Source: Rhodoplanes serenus
GTDB lineage: Bacteria; Pseudomonadota; Alphaproteobacteria; Rhizobiales; Xanthobacteraceae
NCBI GenBank assembly: GCA_009720755.1
Contig: WNKV01000007.1
Span: forward strand, 62,001 to 126,000
Length of the DNA stretch: 64,000 bases
Reading direction: 5' to 3'
The translations under genes and the position numbers were made by a program. The number at the start of each line of letters is the position of its first letter. The stretch's first letter is position 1. A model generated the notes under the pieces. It was not told where the DNA came from. It saw nothing but the letters and a program-made list of their open reading frames with translations, and did no database searches. This document shows, piece after piece, positions 16,838 to 27,846 of the stretch.

Positions 16838-17998
16838 ATGGATTCGCTCGATCGATACGTGTTCAAGACTGGCTTCAGCGCCTTCCTGATGGTGCTGTTC
16901 GGCCTGACCGGCGTGATCTGGGTGACCCAGATCCTGCGCCAGATCGACCTCATCACCGGCCAGGGCCAGACCGTGCTGATGTTCCTGTCGATCACGGTGC
17001 TGATCATCCCGACCCTGATGCTCATCCTCGCCCCGATCGCCATGCTGATCGCGGTGGTCTATACGCTGACCAAGCTCAACAACGACTCCGAGCTGGTGGT
17101 GATCAGCGCGGCCGGGGTGTCGCCCTGGCGGCTGTTCCGCCCCTTCATACTGCTCGCCCTGGTGGTGTCGCTGGCGGTGGCGTTCATCGGCACCTGGCTG
17201 TCGCCCCGTCTCCAGCGCGAGATGAACGAGCGCCTGTCGAAGATCCGCGCCGACGTGGTGGCCAACATCGTGCGGCCCGGCACCTTCACGTCGATCGAGC
17301 GCGGGCTGACCTTCCACATCCGCGAGAAGCGCAGCGACAGCCAGTTCGGCGGCATCCTCATCGACGACTTCCGCAACCCGGCCGAGCGAGCCACCATTCT
17401 GGCCGAGCAGGGCAACATTCTCCAGACCGGCCGCGGCACCTATCTGGTGATGACCGACGGCTGGGTGCAGCGCCGCCGCGCCGCCGACCGCGATCCCACC
17501 ATGGTAAAGTTCGAGCGCTATGCGTTCGACCTGTCGCCGTTCACGTCGGGCGGCCGGGTCACGTTCGGGTTGCGCGAGCGCTATCTGTGGGAGCTGCTGT
17601 TCCCCGATCCCGACGACAAGCTGCTCAAGACCGCGCCCAACCAGTTCCGGGTCGAGCTGCACGACCGCCTGGTGGCGCCGCTCTATCCGCTCGCCTTCGT
17701 GATGATCGCCTATGTGTTGATGTGCACGCCGCGCTCGACACGCCAGGGCCGGGTGATGTCCACCGCGGTCGTCATCCTCGGCGTGTTCGGGCTGCGCATT
17801 CTCGGCTTCGCCGCCATGGCGGCCGGGCAGGGCACGCCGATCGTGCTCTACCTGCTCTACCCGGTCCTGTTCGGGGCGATCGGCCTCGGCCTGTTCGCCA
17901 TCTACACCGGGCGCGGGCTCGACTTCGAGCCGCGGCTCGATCTCGGCGCCCTGCGCGACCGGCTGCTGGCGCGGTTCTCGCGCCCGGCGATGCGGTGA
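16838..17998 (+). CDS. lptF: LPS export ABC transporter permease LptF
   Basis: 386-residue inner-membrane subunit of the LptB2FG lipopolysaccharide extractor. The N-terminal coupling region reads MDSLDRYVFKTGFSAFLMVL; three transmembrane helices, a periplasmic beta-jellyroll (about 130-250, GTFTSIERGLTFHIRE), and three C-terminal helices follow. WELLFPDPDD and RVELHDRLVAPLYPLAF are typical of alphaproteobacterial LptF. lptG normally follows directly, but here the next gene is a WaaG-like glycosyltransferase. lptG must therefore be elsewhere, or the cluster is rearranged. Confidence 0.88.
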   Translation: MDSLDRYVFKTGFSAFLMVLFGLTGVIWVTQILRQIDLITGQGQTVLMFLSITVLIIPTLMLILAPIAMLIAVVYTLTKLNNDSELVVISAAGVSPWRLFRPFILLALVVSLAVAFIGTWLSPRLQREMNERLSKIRADVVANIVRPGTFTSIERGLTFHIREKRSDSQFGGILIDDFRNPAERATILAEQGNILQTGRGTYLVMTDGWVQRRRAADRDPTMVKFERYAFDLSPFTSGGRVTFGLRERYLWELLFPDPDDKLLKTAPNQFRVELHDRLVAPLYPLAFVMIAYVLMCTPRSTRQGRVMSTAVVILGVFGLRILGFAAMAAGQGTPIVLYLLYPVLFGAIGLGLFAIYTGRGLDFEPRLDLGALRDRLLARFSRPAMR

Positions 17999-18029
17999 CG
18001 GGGGCCGGGCGGGTTCCGCCGGTGCGACC

Positions 18030-19205
18030 ATGCGGCTCGCCTTTGCGATCGTGAAGCTCTTCCCTGGCGGCGGCCTTCAACGCGACGGCCTGGCGCTCGC
18101 CCGCCTCTTGAGGGCGCGCGGTCATGCGGTCGAGATCGTCACGGCCGAGCGGGCGGCCGGCGATTACGCCGACGATCTGCCGGTGCGGATGCGGCCGGTG
18201 GCGGCGCGCACCAATCACGGCCGCCAGGCGCGCTTCGCCGCGGCCCTCGCGGCGATCGCCGGCGACTACGACGCCGTGGTCGGCTTCAACAAGCTGCCCG
18301 GCCTAGATGTCCTCTACTGCGCCGATCCGTCGATCGCGGCCCGGATGGCGGCGGCGCCCTGGCTGGGGCTGCTGCCCCGCTACCGCGGCTTCCGGGCGCT
18401 GGAGGCGGCCTGCTTCGCACCCGGCCGGCCGACCCGGCTGCTGATGCTGGCGGCGCCGCAGGCCGACGCCTATGCGGCCGCCTGGGGCACCGAGCCGGAG
18501 CGTATCACCGTGCTGCCGCCGACCGTGGCGGCGGCCCGCCGCCAGCCCGGACTGCGGACCGACGGCACCCGGGCGGCGCTGCGCGAGAGGCTCGGCCTGG
18601 CGGACGCGACGGCGTGGCTCGCGGTCGCGGTGCAGCCCGCCACCAAGGGGCTCGACCGCACCGTGCGGGCGCTCGCCGGCCGGCCGGGGGCATGCCTGCT
18701 GGTGGCCGGTCTGGCGGCGGGCGACCGCGCCACCCGCGACACGGTGCGGCTGGCGCGCCGGCTCGGCGTCGCCGACCGCATCCGCTGGCTTGGCCATCGC
18801 GAGGACATGCCGGCCGTGATGGCGGCGGCCGACCTGCTGGTGCATCCGGCGCGCCTCGACACCACCGGGACGGTGATCCTGGAGGCGGTGGTCAACGGCC
18901 TGCCGGTGATCGCGTCGGCGGTGTGCGGCTATGCCCCCCATGTGGCGGCGGCCGATGCCGGGCTGGTGCTGGCCGAGCCGTTCGATCCCGCCGTCTTCGC
19001 GGCCGCGCTGGGGCAGGCCGCCGACCCGGACCGGCGGGCCGGGTGGTCGCGCCACGGCGCCGCCTACGGAGCGCGTCCGGATCTCTATGCCGGGCGCGAA
19101 AGGGCGGCCGATCTCATCGTCGCGGCGGTGGCGGGGCGGGGCTCCACGGCCGCCGGTACGGCTGCGTCCGGAGCCGCGGTTCAGGCGGCGCCGCCGGCGG
19201 CGTAG
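18030..19205 (+). CDS. GT4 glycosyltransferase, WaaG-like (LPS core)
   Basis: 391-residue GT-B enzyme. It starts MRLAFAIVKLFPGGGLQRDGLALARLLRARGH, the hallmark N-terminus of WaaG/RfaG heptosyl-I glucosyltransferases. The C-terminal nucleotide-sugar domain has VQPATKGLDRTVRAL, LVHPARLDTTGTVILEAVVNGLPVIAS and the conserved Glu of EAVVNG. It lies 31 bp after lptF, so core assembly and LPS export are probably co-expressed. The Ala-rich C-terminus overlaps the convergent GT2 gene by 25 bp. The exact acceptor is not provable here. Confidence 0.85.
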   Translation: MRLAFAIVKLFPGGGLQRDGLALARLLRARGHAVEIVTAERAAGDYADDLPVRMRPVAARTNHGRQARFAAALAAIAGDYDAVVGFNKLPGLDVLYCADPSIAARMAAAPWLGLLPRYRGFRALEAACFAPGRPTRLLMLAAPQADAYAAAWGTEPERITVLPPTVAAARRQPGLRTDGTRAALRERLGLADATAWLAVAVQPATKGLDRTVRALAGRPGACLLVAGLAAGDRATRDTVRLARRLGVADRIRWLGHREDMPAVMAAADLLVHPARLDTTGTVILEAVVNGLPVIASAVCGYAPHVAAADAGLVLAEPFDPAVFAAALGQAADPDRRAGWSRHGAAYGARPDLYAGRERAADLIVAAVAGRGSTAAGTAASGAAVQAAPPAA

Positions 19206-20233
19206 CGCCAGGCGAGGGTGGCGGCGCGCGCCGGGTGCAGCCGGAGCGCCGCCCACAGGAGCCGCAGGGCCGTGGCGCCGCGCGGCCGGTCGGTCCGCCC
19301 GAGCAGGGCCGCGATGGCCCGCTGGGCCAGCTTCCGCTCACGATGCGACAGCGGCTCGGGCGAGGCCAGTAGCGGCGACAGGTCCGCCGGCAGGGTGGCG
19401 GGGCGGGGCGCCGCTGGATCGGCGAGCGCCAGCAGGCGATAGAGCCGCGCCGTCGCCGCGAAGAAGGCCCCGTCGCAGGCCGGATCGGCCCAGTCGGGCG
19501 GGTCGCTCAGCTCATTTGCCGGATCGGGGCTCCCGGCCCGCCGCGCCGCCGCGGCCTGCTGGGCGAGCCGCACCGAGAAGCACTGCCGCACCTCCTTGCG
19601 CAGCGTGACGTTGCTGTCGTGCCAGCGATAGCGGATCAGCGGCTCCGGCAGATTGGCCACCTCGGCCACCTCGGCGATCCGGAGCCACAGGTCGTAGTCC
19701 TCGGCCGCCTCGAAGGCGGCCCGGTAGCCGCCGAGCCGGCGCACCAAGGCGGTCGGCATTATCACCGACGAATGGATGAAGGGGTTGGTGCGTCGAAGCA
19801 GGGCAGCGAGGCGTTGCGGGTCGGTCTCCGGGGTGAGCTGCCCGATCGGGGCGTCGGCAGCGTCGATGGTCTCGGCCCAGCTTCCCAGCAGGCCGAGCCG
19901 GGGCCGCGCCTCCAGGGCGGCGACCTGGCGTCGCAGGCGGTTCGGGGCGGCGAGGTCGTCGGCATCGAGGCGGGCGATATAGCGGCCGCGCGCTTCCGCC
20001 ACCGCGCAGCCGAGTGCCGCCACGAGCCCGCGCCCCTCCGGCCGCAGCACCCGCACCCGGGCGTCGCGGGCCGCCGCCGCCGCCAGAATCGCCGGCGTCG
20101 CGTCGGTCGAATGGTCGTCGACCGCCACCAGCTCGAATGCGGAAAAATCCTGCGCCAGAACGCTGTCGACGGCGGCGCCCAGGAAGGACCCGCCGTCGCG
20201 CACCGGCATCACCACCGAAACCCCGATCTCCAT
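19181..20233 (-). CDS. GT2-family glycosyltransferase
   Basis: 350-residue GT-A enzyme: VSVVMPVRDGGSFLGAAVDSVLAQDF, VDDHSTDAT, the metal-binding ARLDADDLAAPNRL (DxDD) and AAEDYDLWLRI (the general-base ED). A C-terminal helical region of about 110 residues is of unknown role. It probably contributes to O-antigen, core or exopolysaccharide synthesis, judging by its neighbours. The start is the ATG at 20233. It is antisense to the surrounding polysaccharide genes. Confidence 0.85.
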   Translation of the reverse strand: MEIGVSVVMPVRDGGSFLGAAVDSVLAQDFSAFELVAVDDHSTDATPAILAAAAARDARVRVLRPEGRGLVAALGCAVAEARGRYIARLDADDLAAPNRLRRQVAALEARPRLGLLGSWAETIDAADAPIGQLTPETDPQRLAALLRRTNPFIHSSVIMPTALVRRLGGYRAAFEAAEDYDLWLRIAEVAEVANLPEPLIRYRWHDSNVTLRKEVRQCFSVRLAQQAAAARRAGSPDPANELSDPPDWADPACDGAFFAATARLYRLLALADPAAPRPATLPADLSPLLASPEPLSHRERKLAQRAIAALLGRTDRPRGATALRLLWAALRLHPARAATLAWRYAAGGAA

Positions 20234-20347
20234 GAGGGGTTAGTATAGGCACACCGGGCCGGAGCGACGACCCCCGCGACGGGAGCGGGGGCGGAGCCGC
20301 GCAGCGGAACACTGGCGCAAGCGCAGCCGATTCCGTATGAGGGAGCC

Positions 20348-21256
20348 ATGCCCCGCGCGATGTCGGACTATTCGTTGCTCGAGTGGGCCCGGTTGCGCCC
20401 GCTGATGCAAGCCCTCAAGACGGCCCGCTACCGGGCCGTCGACAAGGCCTATCGGAGTCGTCCGGCGGTGGCCGGGGACGTCGCCGCGATCGCGCGCGAG
20501 ATCGCCGGCCGCAACGTGCTGGTGACGGTGGCGTTCGCCGACGTCAACGCGGCGCGCTGGCAGATCGCCCTGGTCCGCCACTACGTGCCGGGGGTGGTGC
20601 ATGTCCTGGTCGACAATTCGCCGACCGACGAGGTCGCGGTCCGCATCTGCCGGGTCGCCGAGGCCGAGGGCGCGCGCTATCTGCGGCTGCCGCGCAATCC
20701 GTGGACCGGCAAGTCGCCGAGCCGCTCGCACGGGCTCGCCCTCAACTGGACCTGGCACAACCTGATCCGCCCGGCGGCGCCGCACGCCTTTGGCTTCATC
20801 GACGACGATCTCTTCCCCACCGCGCACGACGATCCGTTCGCGCCGCTGGCCGAGCAGGACGTCTACGGCCAGGTGCGCCGGATCGGCGAGCGTTGGTTCC
20901 TGTGGGCGGGCTTCTGCATGTTCCGCTTCGACAAGGTGGCGGCGCTGCCGCTCGACTTCGGGCAGGACTGGTTCATCGGCCTCGACACCGGCGGCGGCAA
21001 CTGGGAGCCGCTGTACAGTCGCCTCGATCTCGCGACGCTGCGCGAGGCGGAGACCCGTTTCGTGCCGTTCCGCGACGACCTCGCCGTCGCCGACGGGCCG
21101 TTGCAGTGGGTCGGGACCTGGCTGCACGAGGTCGGGCTGATGGGTCGGCCGGAGCTTTTCGACGAGAAGCGCGGCGCCGTCGAGGCGCTGATCGCGCCGC
21201 ATCTCGCGGCGGCGATGCGGCCCTTCATCGAGAAGGAGACGGCGTCGTCACCCTGA
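20348..21256 (+). CDS. putative glycosyltransferase, GT-A-like, unassigned
   Basis: 302-residue protein with a GT2-like layout: VTVAFADVNAARWQIALVRHYVPGVVHVLVDNSPTDE, a nucleotide-binding-like LRLPRNPWTGKSPSRSHGLALN, then HAFGFIDDDLFP (a DxD-type metal site, DDD). C-terminally it has a Trp-rich acceptor-like segment (DWFIGLDTGGGNWEPLY). The start at 20348 follows GAGGGAG. The downstream GT gene begins 14 bp later, so this is an operon. The specificity and formal family assignment are unknown. Confidence 0.7.
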   Translation: MPRAMSDYSLLEWARLRPLMQALKTARYRAVDKAYRSRPAVAGDVAAIAREIAGRNVLVTVAFADVNAARWQIALVRHYVPGVVHVLVDNSPTDEVAVRICRVAEAEGARYLRLPRNPWTGKSPSRSHGLALNWTWHNLIRPAAPHAFGFIDDDLFPTAHDDPFAPLAEQDVYGQVRRIGERWFLWAGFCMFRFDKVAALPLDFGQDWFIGLDTGGGNWEPLYSRLDLATLREAETRFVPFRDDLAVADGPLQWVGTWLHEVGLMGRPELFDEKRGAVEALIAPHLAAAMRPFIEKETASSP

Positions 21257-21270
21257 CGCGCCCGCCGCCC

Positions 21271-22437
21271 ATGCCTGATTCGACCTATCCGAATGCCGCC
21301 GGCGGCGGCGAGGCCGCGCCGACCATCGTGGAGATCGGCCACACCGGCTTCATGCAGGCCGCGTTTCCCGACACCACGGAGTTCTGGTCGACCTGGCCGG
21401 ACGAGACCAGCGAGGACCCCGCACGCGGGCGCCGACTGCCGACCTTCGCCAATCTGCGTGAGCTGGCCCGCCGGCTCGCCGACCCGGCGGTCGACCTCGT
21501 CGTGGTGCATGCGCTGAGCTGCGCCCCATGGTCGCCGCGCGGGCTGGGGCGGACGCTGTTCCGCCGCAGCCTCCTGCGTGGCTCGGTGCCGCTCGCCCGC
21601 GCCTTCGCGCCCCAGCTTCTGCGCGGCCGCGTGGCGGCGCCGATCGCGGTGCTCGACTTCGACGATCCCGCCGTGGTCGATCGCGCCAACGTGTTCCTGC
21701 TCGACCGTGCCAGCGTCTACTTCAAGCGCGAGCTGCCGCCCGACGCCTGGCAGGCGTTCACCGGCACGCTGCACTGGCGGGTGCCGACGCCGCGCTTCCG
21801 CCGCGTCGCCCGTCACCGCCGCCGCATGGAGAAGCTCGCGCCGTTGTCGCTCGGGCTGCCGCTCTCGGTGTTCTCACGGCCGCGGCCGGCGGTGGTTCCG
21901 CCGGCCGAGAAGACCGCTGACGTGTTCTTCGCCGGCCGCGTGACCGACTCCTCGACGGTGCGTGAGCGCGGGCTCGCCGAGCTCGTCGCACTGCGTGACG
22001 AGGGGATCGTGGTGGACATTCCCGACCAGCCCTTGCCGCTCGACGCTTATCTGGAGCGGCTCGCCCGCGCCCGCCTGGTGTGGACGCCGGAGGGCTATGG
22101 TTGGCAGTGCTTCCGCCTCTACGAGGCGGCGCTGTGCGGCTCGGTGCCGCTCGCCAACCGGCCGACCATCCTTCAGCACGCGCCGCTCGTCGATGGCACT
22201 CACGCCCTGTACTACGACCCGGAGCCCGGCGGTCTCGCCCGCGCGGTGCGGGCGGCGCTCGCCGCGCCCGATCGCCTCGCCGCCATCGCGGCCGCCGGCC
22301 GCCCCCATGTGCTCGCCCACCACACGCCGGCGGCGATCGCCCGCCACGTCGTCGAGACGACGTTTGCGCGGGCGGGCCGCCGCCCCGGCGGGGGCGGGTA
22401 CCGCTGGGGCGGCCCACCCGAAGCAGCGGTCACATGA
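21271..22437 (+). CDS. glycosyltransferase, GT1/GT-B C-terminal domain type
   Basis: 388-residue protein. The C-terminal half has the Glyco_trans_1_2-type pattern: DVFFAGRVTDSSTVRERGL, RARLVWTPEGYGWQCFRLYEAALCGSVPLANRP, HALYYDPEPGGLARAVRAAL. The N-terminal half is divergent. The start is ATG at 21271, 14 bp after the preceding glycosyltransferase. It belongs to the surface-polysaccharide cluster. It ends at the edge of an AT-richer gap. Confidence 0.75.
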   Translation: MPDSTYPNAAGGGEAAPTIVEIGHTGFMQAAFPDTTEFWSTWPDETSEDPARGRRLPTFANLRELARRLADPAVDLVVVHALSCAPWSPRGLGRTLFRRSLLRGSVPLARAFAPQLLRGRVAAPIAVLDFDDPAVVDRANVFLLDRASVYFKRELPPDAWQAFTGTLHWRVPTPRFRRVARHRRRMEKLAPLSLGLPLSVFSRPRPAVVPPAEKTADVFFAGRVTDSSTVRERGLAELVALRDEGIVVDIPDQPLPLDAYLERLARARLVWTPEGYGWQCFRLYEAALCGSVPLANRPTILQHAPLVDGTHALYYDPEPGGLARAVRAALAAPDRLAAIAAAGRPHVLAHHTPAAIARHVVETTFARAGRRPGGGGYRWGGPPEAAVT

Positions 22438-22674
22438 ATGTCGTACTGGTGCGAGACCACCCATAACCGGGCTAGTGCATGTTGCAATTTTATCCTCTTA
22501 AATCTCGATGATCTCTAATAAATCCGGCGCATTCATGGGACGCTGGATATCGATCTTTAGGTACTTTATTTTGCCGCTGGGACACGGTAGGCAAAACGTG
22601 ATGCGGCGGTCTGCGTCGTGCAGGCTGTGAATTTTATGGCGCGTGCGTCGATGCGCATCGCGCAGGATCAACGA
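22438..22674. other. AT-richer intergenic stretch in the polysaccharide cluster
   Basis: About 240 bp with clearly more A/T than the surrounding DNA (for example around 22480-22580). It ends the 20-22 kb glycosyltransferase pair and precedes the next one. A promoter for the downstream operon probably lies here. A 73-codon frame on the minus strand (22498-22719) exists but has no supporting ribosome site or recognisable content. The base composition could mark a recombination joint. Confidence 0.4.
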
Positions 22675-24081
22675 ATGTTCTTGATTCGCAAATACAGAAA
22701 GTTTCGTGCCTCCTATCACAACTTCCGGGTCACGATCAGGGGGAGTCGTTTCGACGACCTGCGGAATTATATCGATAATCGATTGGCGGACTTGAAGCGC
22801 CGTGACAATTCATATGCAACGGCTCACTCGGTGGCTCGGCTGGACGGCGCAAACCGTCACCCCGACGGCGCCGTGGCGGTGATCTCCTGCATGCCACCAG
22901 CCGAGACCGGCATCGCCACCTGCACGCTGCTGACGTTCCGGACCGCCGCCTATCCGGTCGACATCTTCGCCGCCTATGGCTCCATCGCGGACTATCTGCT
23001 CGGCGTCTGCGATCCGCGCCTGTGCGACGGCCCTCTGCGCCTGTTCGAGCTCGGCAGCCTGCCGGTCGCCCACGCACGGGTCGGCTATCGGGCCGAGGTG
23101 CTGGTGATCGGCAACTCCGACCACAACGTTCCCTTGATGATGCAGCTTCGTCAGGCTCGCCGCTTCCCGACAGCGATGCCGCTGATCGTCCACATTCACG
23201 ATGCCTGCCTGCTCAACCTGTGCAAGCGCGTGATGGAGGCGGAAGGGCGAGACTTCCGTCGAGCGCTCTGCACGCATTACGGCCTCGATCCATCTCGAAG
23301 CTTCGATTTCGATCGCCTCTCGGCCGACGGCATCTACGGTTTGCGCCCGCTGTTTGCCGACCTCGGAGTCGACGCCATCGTGGTGAACTCGCAGGCGGCC
23401 GCCGAGATGATGGCGAGCGAGCTGCCCGACGTGCCGCTCCATGTTCTGTTCCACCCCTTTCTGCCGGTCTCACGCCGGGTGCCGAACGTGCCCGCCGCGG
23501 GCTCGTTGCGGATCGGCAGCTTCGGCGTCGCCGGAGGAGCCAAGCGGACCGATCTGGTGGTCGATGCCTTCCGGATACTCCGCCGAGATGAGCCGGACGC
23601 CCGGCTGGTGCTCGCCGGCTTCGACATGGCGGCCTATGCGGCGGCGCACGGCCTGCGGCCCCAAGACGGATTCGAGATCCACGATTCGCCCACCGACGCC
23701 GCCTTCGATGCGTTGCTCCAGTCGGTCGACGTCGCCGTGCAGCTCCGCCTCAGAAGCCTGGGCGAAAGCTCGGGACCGATCTCGCGCCTGTTGCAGATCG
23801 GCAAGCCGGTGATTCTCTCCAACATCGGCAGCTTTGCCGACTATCGTGATGTTGCGCGCGCCGTCGACGAGCCGCTAGAGCCGGCCGATCTCGCCCGCAT
23901 CATCCTGGAGGAGCGAACGATGTCGCGGGACCGTCAGGTCCGACTCGACGCCTTCCGCAAGGCGCACGCGCCCGACCTGTTCTGTCGGCGCCTGGGCGAG
24001 GTGATCGATGGGGTCACCCGGTCGCGCGACCAGGATGTCGGCTCGGTGGCCGATCTGACCGGACGGAAAGCCTCGCGATGA
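22675..24081 (+). CDS. GT4-like glycosyltransferase
   Basis: 468-residue GT-B-type protein. After a basic N-terminus come a Rossmann-like half (AVISCMPPAETGIATCTLLTFR, AEVLVIGNSDHNVPLMMQL, PLIVHIHDACLLNLCKR) and a second half with VVNSQAAAEMMASELP, SLRIGSFGVAGGAKRTDLVVDAFRIL, and the donor-site-like LRSLGESSGPISRLLQIGKPVILSNIGSF. The 5' end is uncertain: GTG 22618, ATG 22636, ATG 22651 and ATG 22675 are all in frame, and only 22675 has a good ribosome site (AGGA at 22664-22667). It overlaps the methyltransferase gene by ATGA. Confidence 0.75.
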   Translation: MFLIRKYRKFRASYHNFRVTIRGSRFDDLRNYIDNRLADLKRRDNSYATAHSVARLDGANRHPDGAVAVISCMPPAETGIATCTLLTFRTAAYPVDIFAAYGSIADYLLGVCDPRLCDGPLRLFELGSLPVAHARVGYRAEVLVIGNSDHNVPLMMQLRQARRFPTAMPLIVHIHDACLLNLCKRVMEAEGRDFRRALCTHYGLDPSRSFDFDRLSADGIYGLRPLFADLGVDAIVVNSQAAAEMMASELPDVPLHVLFHPFLPVSRRVPNVPAAGSLRIGSFGVAGGAKRTDLVVDAFRILRRDEPDARLVLAGFDMAAYAAAHGLRPQDGFEIHDSPTDAAFDALLQSVDVAVQLRLRSLGESSGPISRLLQIGKPVILSNIGSFADYRDVARAVDEPLEPADLARIILEERTMSRDRQVRLDAFRKAHAPDLFCRRLGEVIDGVTRSRDQDVGSVADLTGRKASR

Positions 24082-24857
24082 AGAGCACGGATCGGGTGGA
24101 CGCCGTTCTGAGTCAGCTCGACCAGGGCCGCGAGCCCTACTACCAGCAGCACCGATCGCGTTACGCCGCCACGCTGGAGGCGCTGCTGCGCATGCGCTGC
24201 CGCGGCGGTGCCGCGCTGGAAATCGGCTACACGGACCTGTTCCTGTTTCTTCTCGGCGCCGATCTGGAGATGCGAGCCGTCTACGGCACCGAGTTCCGGG
24301 CCGACAACGAGGCGGTCGAGAGCCGCCGTCACACCGTCACGGCAGACGGGACGACCATCGATGCCACCATCGTTCGCGTCAACATCGAGGACGAGCCGCT
24401 GCCGCTGCCCGACGCGATGTTCGATCTGGTGATGTGCTCGGAGGTGCTGGAGCACATGGACGTCGACCCGATGTATGCGCTCGCCGAGTTCAACCGGGTG
24501 CTCAAGCCCGGCGGCCACTTGTTCGTGTCGACGCCGAACAGCACCTCGTACGCGATGGTCGCCAAGGTGATCGAGGGTTACCGGCCGCATTTCTACATGC
24601 AGTATCACCGGGATCGAAACCGCTACCGACACAATTTCGAGCACGACTGCCATAGCCTGCTGACCCTCACACAGGCGGCCGGCTTCGAGACCGAGGAGCT
24701 GGACACCTACGATGTGTTCGAGCCGCCGCATCCGGTCGGCATCGAGTACTGCCGGCGCTTCGGCTTCAGCCATCGCTTCCGCGGCGACTGCCTCTTCTAC
24801 ATCGGCCGCAAGGTCGGCGGTGTGGTCGACCGCCATCCGGCCGGTGTCTACGTCTGA
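24078..24857 (+). CDS. class I SAM-dependent methyltransferase
   Basis: 259-residue methyltransferase. Motif I is ALEIGYTDLFLFLLGAD (degenerate glycine loop), motif II/III is FDLVMCSEVLEHMDVDPM, then NRVLKPGGHLFVSTPN. The start ATG overlaps the stop of the preceding glycosyltransferase gene (ATGA), so the two are coupled. It probably methylates a sugar or glycan end in the same polysaccharide pathway (inference). The glycine-poor motif I is unusual for the family. Confidence 0.8.
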   Translation: MKSTDRVDAVLSQLDQGREPYYQQHRSRYAATLEALLRMRCRGGAALEIGYTDLFLFLLGADLEMRAVYGTEFRADNEAVESRRHTVTADGTTIDATIVRVNIEDEPLPLPDAMFDLVMCSEVLEHMDVDPMYALAEFNRVLKPGGHLFVSTPNSTSYAMVAKVIEGYRPHFYMQYHRDRNRYRHNFEHDCHSLLTLTQAAGFETEELDTYDVFEPPHPVGIEYCRRFGFSHRFRGDCLFYIGRKVGGVVDRHPAGVYV

Positions 24858-25082
24858 GGAAGCGTTCGGAAGCCGGACGTCGTGTGTCCGCCCCGGCGGT
24901 CGCGCGGGACCGGCCCGAGCGCCCTGCACGAGCCGGGGGACTGGCCGCCGGTGTGCTCGCGCTCGCGCGAGCCCGCCGGTTTCGATCGTGTGAGCGAGGC
25001 CGCTCGCCACCCGGTTGGACGCCGCGGGCCCGATCGACTACAGTCCGGCGCGCCTTCCGTCCGGCCTGCGAGCGAGTCGTCT

Positions 25083-26993
<1,911 letters not shown>

Positions 26994-27014
26994 GCCGCCG
27001 ATCGAGGTCGCCCC

Positions 27015-27806
27015 ATGACGCGCGATCCGGCCGGCATCCTGGCGGCATGCGACGCGCGCGGCGTCGCCACCCTGACGCTCGACCGGCCCGACAAGGGCAA
27101 CGCCTACGATCGCCGCATGCTCGACCTGCTGGCGACGGGCATCGCCCGGTTCTCGGCCGACCCTGCCGTGCGGGTGCTGGTGCTGCGCGGCAATGGCCGG
27201 CACTTCGGCGTCGGCGGCGACATTCTCGGCGATCCCAGGGCGCATGCCGGGCGTGACGATGGCGGACCGCTGATGCCGGACGTGTGCCTGGCGCTCGATG
27301 CCTGCCCGAAGCCCACCGTCGCGCTCGTGCACGGCGCCTGCATGGGCGGCGCCTTCGCGCTCGCCGCCTGCTGCGACGTGCTGCTGGCGGCCGACGATGC
27401 CATGTTCGCGGTGCCCGAGCTGCGGCTCGGCTTTCCGGTCGCGCCCTATGTGCCGCTATTCGAGCGGGCGCTCGGGGCGCGGGCGCTGCGCCGCCTGCTG
27501 ATCACCGGCGAGCGGATCGGGGCCGCCGAGGCGTTTCGCCTCGGGGTCGCGCATCGCGTCTGCGCGATCGCCGAGATGGAGGCGGCGCTGGCGGCCCTCG
27601 TCGACGAGGTGATGCTGTCGGCCCCGCAGGCGACCGCGGTCGCCAAGGCGGATCTGCGAAGGCTCGCCGGCCTCGCGCCCACCGCGGCGCTGATCGACAC
27701 CTTGCAGCCGGAGTTTCGCCGCGGCTTCGAGGCGGCGGAGGGCGTCGAGGGGCGGGCGGCCTTCCGAGACAAGCGGCGGCCCGCCTGGGCGCCGAAGGAG
27801 GGGTGA
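27015..27806 (+). CDS. enoyl-CoA hydratase/isomerase family protein
   Basis: 263-residue crotonase-fold protein: ATLTLDRPDKGNAYDRRMLDLL, the oxyanion-hole GRHFGVGGDI and GACMGGAFALAACCDVLLA, and a catalytic-type glutamate in FAVPELRLGF. The first catalytic Glu position of true hydratases (normally near MGGA) is not evident, so the reaction may be isomerisation or hydrolysis. It follows the ABC exporter gene after 21 bp. A GC-rich perfect hairpin (27812-27830) without a T tract lies after the stop, facing the TetR gene. Confidence 0.82.
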   Translation: MTRDPAGILAACDARGVATLTLDRPDKGNAYDRRMLDLLATGIARFSADPAVRVLVLRGNGRHFGVGGDILGDPRAHAGRDDGGPLMPDVCLALDACPKPTVALVHGACMGGAFALAACCDVLLAADDAMFAVPELRLGFPVAPYVPLFERALGARALRRLLITGERIGAAEAFRLGVAHRVCAIAEMEAALAALVDEVMLSAPQATAVAKADLRRLAGLAPTAALIDTLQPEFRRGFEAAEGVEGRAAFRDKRRPAWAPKEG

Positions 27807-27846
27807 GGTCCGGCCGCCGCTGCGGCGGCCGCGGCGAGGGCGCTCG

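Noticed and set aside
15977-18031. 684-codon minus-strand frame opposite udgX and lptF
   Set aside because: Composition is typical of antisense shadow; both plus-strand genes are clearly real.
22498-22719. 73-codon minus-strand gene in the AT-richer gap
   Set aside because: No ribosome site, overlaps the start of the opposite glycosyltransferase gene, no recognisable sequence features.
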